DNA of 64,000 bases from assembly GCF_963169125.1 (NCBI RefSeq), contig NC_084798.1, forward strand, positions 102,937,970-103,001,969. The letters run 5' to 3'. This DNA comes from Humulus lupulus. Its lineage: Eukaryota > Streptophyta > Magnoliopsida > Rosales > Cannabaceae. Below are positions 1 through 11,470 of the stretch, piece by piece (the first letter of the stretch is position 1; each line of letters starts with the position of its first letter). A program made the translations under genes and the position numbers. Under the pieces are notes generated by a model, which was not told where the DNA came from, did no database searches, and was given only the letters and a program-made list of their open reading frames with translations.

Positions 1-377
1 TCTAGGAATCTGTAATTACTGTTCATGCACATGCTTAAGTTTTCTTCCTGAGCCTTTGCTCATGGGTGCTATGTGGTGCAGGTAAGGGGAAAGGAAAGCT
101 GGACCAACCATGAGTTGGAGAGCTTCGGTGGCGGCATGTACATATGCGGCTGCTCGTCCACCACGTCCAAGGATATCTCAGAGGAACTAGGGATGTACCT
201 CTTCTTTGGCCGCTTAGACCGGCTAGTTGTAACTTCTGATTTGTACATACCCTTTTAACCGTCTGTTTATAATATTTTGGGATCCCATGTGTGTAGGAAG
301 CTATCAAATGAAAAGTCAATGTTACCTTTGACCAAAAAATTTAACCCTAAAACTTTAGATTAACCTTAGTGACACGT
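1..377 (+). repeat. 5' LTR (3' part) of chromovirus element 1
   Basis: This matches the 3' LTR at 5939-6315 closely, including the block with GAAAGCTGGACCA, GAGTTGGAGAGCTT and GGCATGTACAT, and the GGGATCCCATGTGTGTAGG block. The left part lies outside the window. Similarity stops at about 377 (GACACGT) rather than at a GGACGTTACA terminus, so the right end of this LTR is missing or rearranged. Confidence 0.8.
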
Positions 378-770
378 GGCTCGACCTAGGGTTTGGTAAC
401 TATTTATGTGGTTATGTGCTTAACTGCTTAAATAGGATATAAATGCCTTATATGCATGCCTTATTACAGAGCATGAGATATTCTGATAGGGCCTAGCCCT
501 TGACTATTGATATGATTATGTGCTTGCCTGCTCAACGGATAAATAAATGTTTTACGTGCATGCTAGAGGAGAGAGCATGATATTTGTGTTTGTAAGAGCA
601 GGGCTTATTAATTGATGCATGAACTTTATGGGCATGTACTTTAGTACTACTGTTGTATGTGAATGCAATGTTGTTTGGTTTTCCTCGTGGGAAGGCTTTT
701 GGATGTGATCATTATGCCTAATGGGACAAGTCATTGAATGCAGAAGAACTTAGAGGTTATGAACCTAAAG
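378..770 (+). repeat. Rearranged untranslated leader of element 1 with two degenerate ~104-bp repeats
   Basis: No gene is visible. Two diverged tandem copies start near 400 and 505; each contains GATTATGTGCTT or GTTATGTGCTT followed by a GCATGC block. No primer binding site (TGGTATCAGAGC-like) is recognisable between the LTR and gag, so the reverse-transcription start of this copy is lost. Part of the repeat resembles the AGCATGC-rich middle of the LTR at 5850-5930. Confidence 0.5.
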
Positions 771-1870
771 CAGTAAATGGGACCCAACAGTGTTTATGTT
801 GAGGCTGGAAGTTATAGCCAGGGCCAGAGCCCTCCGCCTGTCCCTCGGAATTGGCAATAGGTGGTTGAAGCAGCAGGTTCTGCGAGAGAACACTTCTTCC
901 TTTGTTATATCAGGAGTGGCACCAGTTTTGGCTCAGCCTAGGGTTGTTTATCGTGCCAGCTCTAATAACATCTTTCTTCTTTCGTTCTCACTTGGATATC
1001 GATATAGAGAATAGGTGGGAATCAATATATGAGAGGTTTCAGAAACATTACCCTCAAATTTTTGACTAGATCCGTTCAGAGCTGAGCAATGGATGGACAT
1101 GGTTAGCTCCATTTTCGACTTTATGGGGGTGGTAGGTCATGATAGGGTGATTTATGCCACATATGTGTTACGAGAGGATGCCCGGACTTGGTGGGATGTG
1201 GTATCCTAGACGCGAGATACAACTATGATGAACTGGGAAGAATTTAGGCAGTTGTTTAACGAGAGATATTATAGTGGCACGGTTAAAACCACAAAGACAC
1301 ATGAATTTCTTAATCTGGTTTAGGGAAATACGACATTAACAGAGTATGTCAACAAGTTTGATGGGTTGGCCAAGTTTCCTTTTGATATGGTACCCACAGA
1401 TGTGGCTCGGAAAGAGAAATTTATTCGAGGAGAGAATTCTGAGATAACTCAAGGCATTAGGATTGCCCTAGTGCATGAGATCTCTACGTATGCGCAAGTG
1501 GTATGGAGGGCCCTTGTCGTTGAGGGCATATGAAATGAGATATGGAGGAAGAGCACTGAAGAGCGCAGAGTTCAGGCAGTGATACCCCCATTTATTGGGT
1601 TAGGTAGGGGTAGAGGCCCCAGTGATCAGAAAGGAAAGGTTACCGATATATTCAGTTCCCCTGAGCTGGAAGAGGGGTTCTGAAACACTCAGATAGGCTA
1701 GCAAGGTGGGGGCAAGGATTAGAAACTCTACTCGGAATGCACTCAATGCAGAAGGCGTCATCTGGGAGAAAGCCGAGCAAAGGCATGTTTTGTATGTGGG
1801 ATCGTTGGGCACCTCAGGAGGGATTACCTAAGGCTGAGGAAGAAAGAATGAAAGGGGGAAGATAGCTTTA
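771..1870 (+). pseudogene. Ty3/gypsy Gag pseudogene (element 1)
   Basis: Gag is the nucleocapsid/capsid protein that packages element RNA in cytoplasmic particles. In pieces, the + strand reads like the gag of copy A (32215-33045): a WESIYERFQKHYP segment near 1015, RTWWDVV near 1185, and NWEEFRQLFNERYYSGTV near 1230, followed by LTEYVNKFDGLAKF near 1335. This is the Retrotrans_gag capsid fold. A zinc knuckle follows near 1785 (CFVCGIVGHLRRDY) with its last Cys replaced by Tyr. Stops interrupt it near 1012, 1068, 1207 and 1321, so no Gag can be made. Start and end are approximate. Confidence 0.8.
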
Positions 1871-2440
1871 CTTCGACTCGATTGCTCGTTCTGACACAGT
1901 CAAAGGCTGAGGCGGGTTCCTCAATAGTGACTGGTCAGCCTCTTAGTTCTGATTCTTATGTTATGTTGATTGGTTCTGGTGCCATGTTTTCTTTGTTTTT
2001 TTGCATTTAGTAGAGGCATAGACTTTGCTTGTAGATTACATGATTATGTTATGCTAAGAAATTGGAACCGTATCACCTATCGAGGAACTGGTAAATTTTT
2101 AAGAGGAGGGGCCAGATCATTACCAGTGACAGTCGATGGTAGAGAGTGATGGTCGACTTGATAGAGTCCGTTATGACTGACTCTATTATGATCTTGGGTA
2201 TGGAATGGTAGCCAAGTATGGGGCAACAATAGATTGCAAGTGGAAGATGGTAACCTTTGAGCCTGAGGGTGAGAATCCCTTCGCATTTGTTAGCACTATG
2301 CATGGACCCCGTATACCTAGGATATTTATACTTAGAGCTAGAGACCTATTGTAGGGGGGATGCATAAGATCCTTAGCTAGTGTGGTGGATACCACTCAGG
2401 TCGTGCCAGTGGGACTTAGATAGACTAGATTAGTCTAAAA
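1871..2440 (+). pseudogene. Ty3/gypsy aspartic protease region (element 1), heavily decayed
   Basis: Lying between gag and reverse transcriptase, this corresponds to 33190-33700 of copy A. The active-site stretch, LFDSGATHSYI in copy A, is reduced here to about MLIGSGAMFSLF near 1965-1995, so the catalytic Asp is gone. Several stops occur (for example near 2008 and 2420). The call rests on position between recognised domains more than on sequence. Confidence 0.6.
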
Positions 2441-3205
2441 GTTTCTGGATGTCTTTCCAGAGGATCTGCCAGGGTTACCTCCACACAGGGAGATAGAATT
2501 TGCGATTGAATTGGCACCAAAGATAGAGCCAGTGCCAAGGGCACCATGCAGAATGGCTCCAGCAAAGCTGAGGGAACTAAAGGTTCAATTACAAGAGTTA
2601 CTAGACTTGGGTTTTATCAGGCCTGATTTCTTTCCATAGGGCGCACCAGTTCTCTTCGTGAATAAGAAAGATGGTTCTATGAGGATGTGTATCGATTATA
2701 GAAAACTGAACAAGTTGATTATTAAGAAAAGGTATCTTCTGCCAGGGATTGATGATCTGTTGGATCAGTTTGTGATCGTCTTTATTGACGATATTGGTAT
2801 ACTCGCAGGCAGAGACAAAGCATGAGAATCATCTCAGATTAGTATTACAAAGGCTTAGGGAACATATGCTAGATGCGGAATTCAAGAAGTGCGAGTTTTG
2901 GTTATCACAAGTGACTTCTTTAGGTCATATAGTAAGTAATGATGGAATTATGGTGGATTCAGCGAAGATTGAGGTGGTCAAAGGTTGGCCAAGGTCGAAG
3001 AATGCTTCAGAGATTAGAAGTTTCTTGGGATTGGTAGGTTATTACAGATGCTTTATGGAGTGGTTTTCCAAGATTATGTCACCACTTACAGAATTGACAA
3101 GCAAGAATCAGAGGTTCATATGGTCAGACAGGTGTGAGGACAGTTTCCAGAGACTGAAAAAGAGTTTGATCACTGCTCCAGTTCTGAGTTTTCCTATAGA
3201 CTAGG
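2441..3205 (+). pseudogene. Ty3/gypsy reverse transcriptase with a catalytic-core deletion (element 1)
   Basis: The + strand reads FPEDLPGLPPHREIEF, then [26 protein letters not shown] and [12 protein letters not shown]: the fingers of a Ty3/gypsy RT. After DDLLDQ (about 2768) it jumps directly to FVIVFIDDI. Copy A has about 60 residues there, including [13 protein letters not shown] with the first catalytic Asp. The FIDD half of the active site remains, but a frameshift follows at once. The next 139-residue open stretch (2785-3204) is the thumb/connection (CEFWLSQVTSLGHIVS, RSFLGLVGYYRCF). A PWGAPV Trp codon is TAG at 2637. The enzyme is dead. Confidence 0.9.
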
Positions 3206-3560
3206 AAAAGTTTGTTGTTTATTGTGACGCCTCAAGGTAGGCCTTAGGTTGTGTCCTTATGCAGGCTGGGAAGGTGATAGCCTATGCATCACGTCAACTG
3301 AAGGAGTATGAGTAGAGGTACCCCACACATGATTTGGAACTTGCAACAATAGTTTTTGCATTGAAGGTGTGGATGCACTACTTATATGGTGAGAATTGTG
3401 AGATATACACGAATCACAAGAGTTTGAAATACTTCTTCACCTAGAAGGATTTCAACATGAGGCAAAGACGTTGGTTAGAGTTGGTGAAGGATTATGATTG
3501 TGAAATCCTTTACCACCTAGGAAAGGCTAACGTGGTAGCAGATATCTAGGGAGTTGGCTG
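3206..3560 (+). pseudogene. Ty3/gypsy RNase H domain (element 1)
   Basis: RNase H removes the RNA strand during reverse transcription. Visible motifs are FVVYCDAS (first catalytic Asp), [28 protein letters not shown] (catalytic Glu), [19 protein letters not shown] (expected third Asp is Asn) and [22 protein letters not shown]. Stop codons TAG lie at 3238, 3313 and 3442. At 3313 and 3442 copy A has CAG in the same codon (34809 and 34938). It directly continues the RT pseudogene. Confidence 0.85.
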
Positions 3561-4640
3561 ACGATATGACTAGAGCAGGAGTTGAGCTAGTAGTGGGTTA
3601 GTTAGCCAACATCACTCTGTATTCTACTCTTTTGGAGATGATTAAGGAGAAGAAATTAAGTGACCCACAGTTGGGAAAGATTAGAGGGGATGTCCTAGAT
3701 GAAGTAGCTAAGGACCATATAGTGTCAGGCATGGGCGTATTAAGATATAAGGATCGAATCTGCGTTTTGATGGATACTGTGATTAGATGGGAGATTTTGG
3801 ATGAATCTCATACTACCCGTTATTCTTTACATCCAGGAACCACAAAGATGTACTAGGATCTGAAAGTTTAATATTGGTGGCCTGGGATGGAGAGGGACGT
3901 GACTGAGTACGTGGCAAGGTGCTTGACTTGTTAGTAGGTCAAGGTAGAACATCAGAGACCAACATGGCTATTGCAACCTCTAGATATCCCAGAGTGGAAC
4001 TGGGAGGACATCATGATGGATTTCATGGTACGATTTCCCAGGACAGTGGGCTAGCACGATTCAGTCTGGGTCATTGTGGATCGATATACAAAATCAGCTC
4101 ACTTTCTACCAGTGAGGATGAAATACACGGTTGACCAGTATGCAAATCTCTATGTGAGAGAGATAGTTCTCCTTCATGGGAATTCGAAAACTATCATGTC
4201 TGATAGGGACCCTATCTTTACATCCAAGTTTTGGGGAAGTTTATAGAGGGTGATGGGTACACAACTAAAGTTCAATACAACTTACCATCCTCAGACCAAT
4301 GGTCAATTTGAGAGGATCATCCAGATGATGGAGGACATGCTGAGAGCATGTGTATTGGAATTTGAAGGGTTGAGGAGAAAATATTTTCCCCTGATAGAGT
4401 TTCCCTATAATAACAGTTACCAATCGACTATTGGAGTGGCACCTTATGATATACTATATGGTAGGAAGTGCAGATCTCCCATTCACTGGGATGAGATGGG
4501 TGGGGGGGCATATTTGGGTCTGAAGGTAGTTCAAAGGACCACTGAGGCTATTGAAAAGATTAGAGCTCGAATGCTCGCATCTCAGAGTAGACAGAAGAGT
4601 TATTCAGACCCAAAGCGGAGGAACATGGAGTTCTAGGTGG
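3561..4640 (+). pseudogene. Ty3/gypsy integrase (element 1)
   Basis: Integrase inserts the cDNA into chromosomes. The HHCC zinc-binding part is partly seen (HTTRYSLHPGTTKMY near 3810, then CLTC near 3921). The catalytic core shows the first Asp region (DIMMDFMVRFPRTVG near 4010, then VIVDRYTKSAHFLPV), SDRDPIFTSKFWGSL near 4200 and the Glu motif HPQTNGQFERIIQMMEDML near 4280. Stops, nearly all TAG, lie at 3855, 3932, 3935, 4052, 4244 and 4634. The open stretch 4250-4636 is the best-kept part. It is not functional. Confidence 0.9.
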
Positions 4641-5054
4641 GACACAATGTCTTCCTTAGGGTTTCACAACTGAGAGGGGTGAAGAGACTTGGGAAGAAGG
4701 GCAAGTTGAGCCCTAGGCTTGTTGGACCATTTGAGATCCTGGAGAGGATCGGTCAGGTGGCCTATAGGTTGGCCTTACCCCCTTCCACTGTCTAGTGTGC
4801 ACAACGTATTTCATATCTCCATGTTGAGGAAGTATGTATCAGATGAGACTCATGTATTGAGTTATAAGGATCTAGAAATGGAGACTGATTTGTCCTATGA
4901 GGAGCAGCCAATTCATATTGACAGGAAGGACAAGGTCCTGAGGAACAAGACTATACCTTTAGTTAAGGTCTTATGGAGGAACAACAACATCGAGGAAGCG
5001 AGGTGGGAGCTGGAGGCAGATATGCAGAATCGGTATCCCGAGCTATTCCGGTAA
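4641..5054 (+). pseudogene. Integrase C-terminus with chromodomain-like end (element 1)
   Basis: After [17 protein letters not shown] and [20 protein letters not shown] (the GPY/F module of gypsy integrases), the frame shifts. It resumes as VHNVFHISMLRKYV, then LSYEEQPIHIDRKDKVLRNK and LVKVLWRNNNIEEARWELEA, ending QNRYPELFR. This is the truncated chromodomain (CR type) at the end of plant Tekay/Del chromovirus integrases, which in that family directs insertion to heterochromatin. It ends 37 bp before the 3' LTR, as is normal for the family. Confidence 0.85.
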
Positions 5055-5077
5055 AATTTCAAGGATAAAACTTCTAT

Positions 5078-5091
5078 AAGGAGGGGAGAGT
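5078..5091 (+). other. Polypurine tract of element 1
   Basis: AGGAGGGGAGAGT lies immediately before the LTR start TGTAACGTCC. This is the plus-strand primer of reverse transcription. The same tract is present on the minus strand beside element 3 (61658-61672). Confidence 0.8.
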
Positions 5092-6392
5092 TGTAACGTC
5101 CCAAATTACCTAACAAGGCTTAGGACCTTGATTAGGGGACCAAGATGGAAATTTATGAGAATTATATGTGGATGTGATGTGTATGCTTGTAATTATGTGA
5201 TTATGTGAGTTATATGATAATATGACTAGATATGCATGTTTAGGTGTATTAAATATGCATGTTGGCCTGTTTCTTATTAGAAGGGAAATTTTTGTAATTT
5301 GGCCCGTTATGGGTAATTTAGCATATATGTGATATATGTGTAAGAACACATTATTATGTGGATATATTTGGGTTACTCGGCACGAGACGATCCTAGGGAG
5401 CAAGTTAGCGGGAAAGTCACAACGGAACCAAATACCCAACTTGGGGTGATTCAAGGGGTATTTTGGGTATCTAGTTCATTACCGGGTTATTAGGTAATGG
5501 GAATGAATATTCGAGGATATATTTGGTATTAGCGAGATAAGTTCTTCCTTTTCTCTCTCTCGGCTACACACTTTTTCTTCAAATTTCTTGAGCATTCTTC
5601 CAGTTTAGGGGGAATCGAGGTTAGTTTGGGCTTGGGATTGCTTGAGGAAAGATTCACCATCGATTGGGGTAACAGAGGATATTGCTAGGGGCTCGGAACC
5701 AGGATCGTGCTCGAGGGTTGTTCTTAATACACTTTGCACTCAGACCTAAGGTAAGAAAACTGCACCTAATCCATGATATATGTGGACTCATTAGTCCTAG
5801 ATCCTAGGGTTCTGGGCCTCAGAACGACTTGTCAACTATTTATTTAGGGCAGCATGCCCCGTTATGACATGATAGTCATTTATTTATAATTGTATGCATG
5901 CTTGAGTAGGTTATTACTGCTGGGCATGCTAGATGTGTATTTGGGAATTTGTAATTACTGTTCATGCACGTGCTTAAGTTTTCTTGCTGAGCCTTGGCTC
6001 ACGAGTGCTATGTGGTACAAGTAAGGGGAAATGAAAGCTGGACCAGCCATGAGTTGGAGAGCTTCGGTGTGGCATGTACATAAGCGGTTGTTCTTCCACC
6101 ATGGCTGAGGATATCTCAGAGGAACTAAGGATGTACCCCTTATTTGGCCGCTTAGGCTGGCTAGTTGTAACTTTTGATTTGTACATAACCTTTTAACCAT
6201 CAGTTTGTAATATTTTGGGATCCCATGTGTGTAGGAAGCTTTCAAACGAAAAGTCAATGTTTCCTTTGACCAAATTTTTTAACCCTAACCCTTGACATTA
6301 ACCTTAGTAACACGTTTATAACCAAATGACTTAGCAAGTCTAACACTATTTAAGTACACAGTGTAACAGACTTGGATTACGAGGACGTTACA
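5092..6392 (+). repeat. 3' LTR of chromovirus element 1
   Basis: It begins TGTAACGTCC and ends GGACGTTACA, a perfect 10-bp terminal inverted repeat, and is 1301 bp long. It follows the polypurine tract. The U5-side block (5939-6300) is the same as at 1-377. The right flank starts GAAAT; the left end of the element is outside the window, so the target duplication cannot be checked. It is inserted in a Tat-type LTR. Confidence 0.92.
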
Positions 6393-6632
6393 GAAATACA
6401 CTTGTAATCCTTTGTGATCTTGTGTAAACCTTCAAGATTAATACAAAACTAAGAGGAAGTAGGTCATTACCAATTCTTGTGGCCGAACCTCTATAAATCC
6501 TGGTGTTCTTTATTATTTATTGCTCATTATCATTAGGTTTTTGGCTCATTTATTGTTCATTGGTTTTTCTATTGAAAGCTCTCAAATTAATTATTTTGAC
6601 TCCGTGTTAGTTGACTAAAAAATCAGTCAACA
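6393..6632 (+). repeat. Tail of a Tat-type Ty3/gypsy LTR
   Basis: The segment from GAGGAAGTAGGTCATTACC through CCTCTATAAATCCTGGTG to the end TCAGTCAACA parallels the 3' part of the Tat LTR at 17225-17377 (GTGGTCGTAGGTTATTACC, CACTATAAATCTTGGTG, GTGGTCAACA). Element 1 cut into it at 6392, so only its end remains visible. No gag follows on its right. Confidence 0.65.
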
Positions 6633-7520
6633 TATACTAACATTAAAATGTATATACCATAATATAAAATTACAAACTACCATTATGTATAACAAGATAA
6701 AAACTATATATTATCAACAAAAAAAATGATATGCCATATCATAAAAACTTATACACTAGTTGGAAAATAATATACCCACAACCCATAAAAAACGAAAAAA
6801 AATCCATATAACTTAAAAATAAAAATTAATTGAACAAAAGTAATATACATATACCACGATATTAAAGTCATATGCTTCTAAATAAATAAATAAATAAAAT
6901 GATAGAAAAGAGTAAATTGGAAAAACAAAAATATAATAAAATTAAAAATTTGAAAAAGACTATTTTTTTTCTAACTTAAAAATAATATACATTTATTATT
7001 TATCATCCTAAAAAAAAGAGGTCATTTGTTATGTGTATCACTTTAATGAGATGCAAATGAGAGACTTGCATAATAAGAGCAATTTAGGTAACCAACAATT
7101 TAAAAGGGTCTTTTTTCTATAATTTCTATAATGAGGATATTGAGCTTCTTCATGCTATTATTTTAGGTCATTTACTATAATTTCTTTTGTTACAATTAAA
7201 CTTGAGGCCAAATAATTATTAAAGAATTATAATAATTTGAGAATGAAAGTAAGGAATGAAAAGAAAAGACAAATAGTCACAAGGCAGAAAAGAACAAATG
7301 TCCTCTGTTAATATGTATCTTTCTTATGTAATAGACATATATATATATATATATACTATCTTAGATGCTGCCCAAAAAAACCCTATAAGTTGTAATGTAC
7401 CAAATTTCTTTATCATATTGTTCTCGATATGAAAACAACAACAACGATGTTCTACATCCTGAATAGCTGCCATGACCTCAATTAAACCATACAAATGCCA
7501 AAAATAATGTTTTCATTAAG
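6633..7520. other. AT-rich intergenic DNA, no gene seen
   Basis: Strongly AT-rich, with homopolymer A/T runs and an (AT)n microsatellite at about 7337-7355. No open frame or recognisable repeat boundary was found. Confidence 0.6.
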
Positions 7521-7909
7521 AATAGGGTATATAACAATTTTGTATTCCTATATTTTATTGAAATACAGACTTGATACCCTATGTTTTCAATAATACTCAT
7601 CTGGTACCCTGTAATTTGAAATCGTGCATATTTGGTACCCTGTACTCAAATTTGAACAATAAAATATTTTTAATACGACCAAACTACCCTCAATTATATG
7701 GATTTCAAATTCAAATTTAATTGCTTAATTACATATAATTGAGTGTACTTTGGTAATATTGATAAAATTTTATTGTTCAAATTTGAATCCAATGTACCAA
7801 ATATCTACGATCTAATATTACAGGGTACCAGATAAGCATGATTAAAAATATAGGGCACCAAGTATGTATTTCGATAGAATATAGAGTACCAAATTAGTAT
7901 TTACCCTTA
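7521..7909. mobile_element. Foldback / MITE-like element with long inverted arms
   Basis: The left arm (from AATAGGGTATATAACAAT, then TATTTTATTGAAATACA, CTGGTACCCTGTAAT and CAAATTTGAACAATAAAAT) pairs with the reverse complement of the right arm (AAGGGTAAATACTAAT, TATCGAAATACA, CTGGTACCCTGTAAT, CAAATTTGAACAATAAAAT). Arms of about 160 bp surround a short AT-rich centre. There is no coding capacity. The target duplication is not clear: TTAAG occurs on both sides but is offset by three bases on the left. Confidence 0.6.
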
Positions 7910-8369
7910 AGCATATAATACTCAATTCTATTGAAGTGCGAAATGTAAAATAAAATATAGTATAAGATGCACTACTAACATTTTGTTTGTTACTCATAGT
8001 ATACCATGATTGGCTATTGGTAATATCTCCAATTTCTCCTCTCATTGGCTCCAAAAATCATCTCCAACTATCTGAATTTTTCCATAATTGCATAAGCAAT
8101 GAAGGTAAAAATGTAGATTTACACCAACCCTGCTACAGCCAAGAAGATTCCTTGTAAGGCCCTTTTAGATAACAACTATCTAGGCTGGCTCAACACCTTT
8201 TGAGGCCTTATTTTTGAAGAAATTTATTTGGGACTAATTTTTATAATTTTTTTCTTCTCTTATTTCATATTAATGGATATTTTAGTGACTTTTTTTTTTC
8301 AATATTTATTTTTTGGGCATTTTCTCTTATGAAAAATTGAAAAAAAAAATAGGAGAAAATAATTTTTTC

Positions 8370-8967
8370 CTCCCAAACTATAGAACTTGTAGACTTTTGC
8401 TCCCCATGTTTTTTTGCTTGTAAAAATACCCCCCGAACTATAACATTTCTAGACTTTTGTCACTTCCATCTAAAACAGTAACAGTTTGCTAACGTGGTAG
8501 TTAAATTTTTTTTTTTTTTTTATGAATTAATTGATTTTAAATAAGAAAAACTAAATAAAAATCATTTTATAAATAAAAACTTATCTTTAAATTTATTAAA
8601 TTATATAAAATCTAATGAATAAGAAAGCACTAAACATAAATAATTTTAATCCAAATATAATTTAAAAAAAACTAAACTCAAAATTTCAAAACTAAATTAT
8701 ACTTTGAACTAAACGAAATTAAAATCTTTAATTTTTTAATTGATTTTTTTTTTCTAAATGTGTTTAATTATCTACGTTTGAAATATAGATTTCATTGAGT
8801 TTTTAATTTAATTTAGTTTAAAAATATTGATTTTAGTTTTTTTAATTATATTTGGATTAAAAAATTATGTTTGTTGATTTTTTTTATATATTAGATTTTA
8901 TATAATTTAAGAAATTTAAAAATAAGTTTTTCTTAATTTTTTAATTTTTAAAATGATTTTTAGCAAG
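8370..8967. mobile_element. Second foldback element, right end lost
   Basis: The arm at about 8550-8690 (AAAATCATTTTATAAATAAA, TTATATAAAATCTAATGAA, AATCCAAATATAATTTAAA) recurs inverted at about 8820-8962 (TTATATTTGGATTAAAAAA, TTAGATTTTATATAATTTAA, TTTTAAAATGATTTTTAG). The left arm continues outward through CTAACGTGGTAG and CTCCCAAACTATAGAACTTG. That outer part has no partner because the solo LTR starts at 8968 and the remainder is not found after it. Non-coding; 7910-8370 holds only AT-rich sequence. Confidence 0.5.
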
Positions 8968-11470
8968 TGTTATAGTTCAGCGGTGGCGAGAGGGCATAAA
9001 TGGATTATTTCATGAACTTAATTGATTATATGTATGATTGTGTGAAATATATGAGTTATATTAAGAAATAGCTATTTATGCATGCTTATATGTATTAAAT
9101 GTAATTGTGGGCCCGTTTTTGTGAAAAAAGGAATTTTCGTAATTTTGACCCGTTAAGGGTATAATTGTAATTATATGTGTTATATGTTTGGAACCACATT
9201 ATTATGTGGATATATTTGCAATAACTGGCCTCAATCGATCCTTTAGAGAAATTTGGCAAAAAATTCACAACAGAAATTTATATCCTGCTCGGGGTGAGCC
9301 AAAGGGTACTTTGGTAATTTTGCATAGGTCGGGAATTAGTGCAATATTATTGGAGGAAATAATTGTATTTGGAGGGTTAGTAACTTAATAGGGAACTTAG
9401 GACGTTAATTAAGGTTTAGTGGGATTAGTGGCGAGATGATCGATTTGCCCTTGGGGCGTGCCTTGGATTGAATTTTTGATTGACGGTATAGTGGTCATTT
9501 GACCAAGATCATAGCATCCAAACAATCCACGTTTGGGCACTCAGCACTTCAATTGGTTTCTCTCAAAAATTTGGTGTTAGACTCTCAAGCTTTCTCCTAA
9601 GAGCTTAAGGCACTTAGGCTTGATAAAGAACTTGAAGGATCCTTAGAAGAAATTGGAGGTTCTTGAGGCCAAAGGCTGCCAAGGGTTTCTCTCTATTCAG
9701 CTACAACTCAAAATTCAGAGGAGGTGAGAACTTAGATACCCTATTTTTCATTTCAGTTATTGTATTTTTGAGCTTTGGGGAATTGAGGTTGGATATATGG
9801 ATTTTGGGGATTTGATGCTACATAGGTTATAGAATGGTGTTTGAAAATGGATTTTAAACTAAGTTGAGGGTTTGTTTGCTACTGGAAATCTTGAATTGTA
9901 CAGTTATTCTCGAATTTTGGGAGACAAGCTAGAGTTTGAAACTCAAGAAGTGCAAAGTCATGTTCTAATGTGTTTTGATATGTTTATATGGTGTCTTGAA
10001 TTGGGTAATAGTAGGTCTAAGTTGTATGAAGCATTTTGTGGTCATAAATATGCTGAAATACTGAATTAAGGTCATGTCTTGGGTTTGAATTTTAGGGAGA
10101 AGTCATAAGTCTGAAATTTGGGAAGAACACTAAGCTTCTGGGTAATTTTGGGTTTCTGGTGTCCTAGCACGACTGCGCTAGTGTCCCAGAAACTAGGGGA
10201 TTTTGAATTTTGATTTTAGACTTTTGCGTTTTGGAGTTAGGGGTGCGACTGGACTGGGCTAGGGCGCTACCGCACCAGTACCCTAGAAAGCCTAAAATTT
10301 CTACAGGCACGGGCGCGCTAAGTGTACCGAATTTTGGTTTTTCTGGTTTTAAGATTAGGGCTTGAGGAGTCCGAGAATCCATTTGGTGGCCCACTTGGGG
10401 GCTTGAGGGAAATTTTTAACAACCCGACAACTGAGAATAGTAATATTAATGATAGGGTTTATAGTGAGGCTCGGGATTTCAAATCAATCCCTAATAAGAG
10501 TATGTTTATGTTGTGACTAGATTATCACAAGGCTATCGCACGGATCAGGATCGCACTTGAGGCCGTATAGTCTATCGCACGGAACTCGAGGTTAGAAAAC
10601 TGCACTTCGGTTGTGATCGGGGCTTGGACCCCTGTAAATGGATTTGACTATGATTATTATTGTGATTACTCAATTAGGCATGCTTGCATATGTTGTATTT
10701 TGTTGCGTGGTTATGCAATATATATATATATATGTGTGTGTGGTTATATCTATGCTAAAAGTCCGACCTAGGGGAGTCAGGGCCGACATTAATTATGACG
10801 CAGCCTGGCCTAAGCGAGCCAGGGTCAGCCATAAGACCAGAGGACTCGGCCTAAGGGCGCCGGGTCTGAACGTCACGTAAATAAATAGAAGTGTCAATTG
10901 CAATTAACTAACTGTGTTGATTATTGAGATTGGAATATGTATTTGATTGAGCAGATTATCACTCCAAACTTATTGCTTATATTCCGTTACTTATTGATTT
11001 TTTTTATTCAAGTTTACTGCTTATATATTATTGCTCATTGTATTCATTGATTTAAGTTTTCTTGCTTAGCTTTGGCTCACGGGTACTATGTGGTGCATGT
11101 AAGGGAAATGGAAAGCTGGACTAGCCATGAGTTGGAGAGCTTTAGGGGCGGCATGTACATCAGCAGCTGCTTGACCGCCATGGCCGAGGGATCAACATTG
11201 ACTAGAGCCAAACTTAATTTTGTCGCTTAGGATGGCTTAAGTTGTAACTATTTTGAGAGTTGTAAATGCCTTGTAAACACTTTGTTTTTGGGATCTCATG
11301 TACACACTCACACCTTTTAATGAAAAATAACTATTCCTATGATCAAAATCTTTTAACCCTAATCTATTAATTATCCTTAGTAACACGTTTATATCAAAAC
11401 GACTTGATTAGCAAGTCCAGCACTATTTAAAATACACAGTGTAATGGTCTTGGCTATCTAGGGCATTATA
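8968..11470 (+). repeat. Solo LTR of a Ty3/gypsy element (TGTAACG family)
   Basis: The body follows the solo LTR at 18307-20601 (reverse strand) block by block: GGGCATAAATGG, TGGAACCACATTATTATGTGG, the U5 block TGGTGCATGTAAGGGAAATGG at 11091 with GAGTTGGAGAGCTT, and the end AATACACAGTGTAATGG. The last bases GGGCATTATA look like a mutated GGGCGTTACA. The first bases (TGTTATAG) are also mutated or slightly truncated. No gag or pol is attached. An AT/GT microsatellite lies at about 10719-10742. Ends are uncertain by a few bases. Confidence 0.7.
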
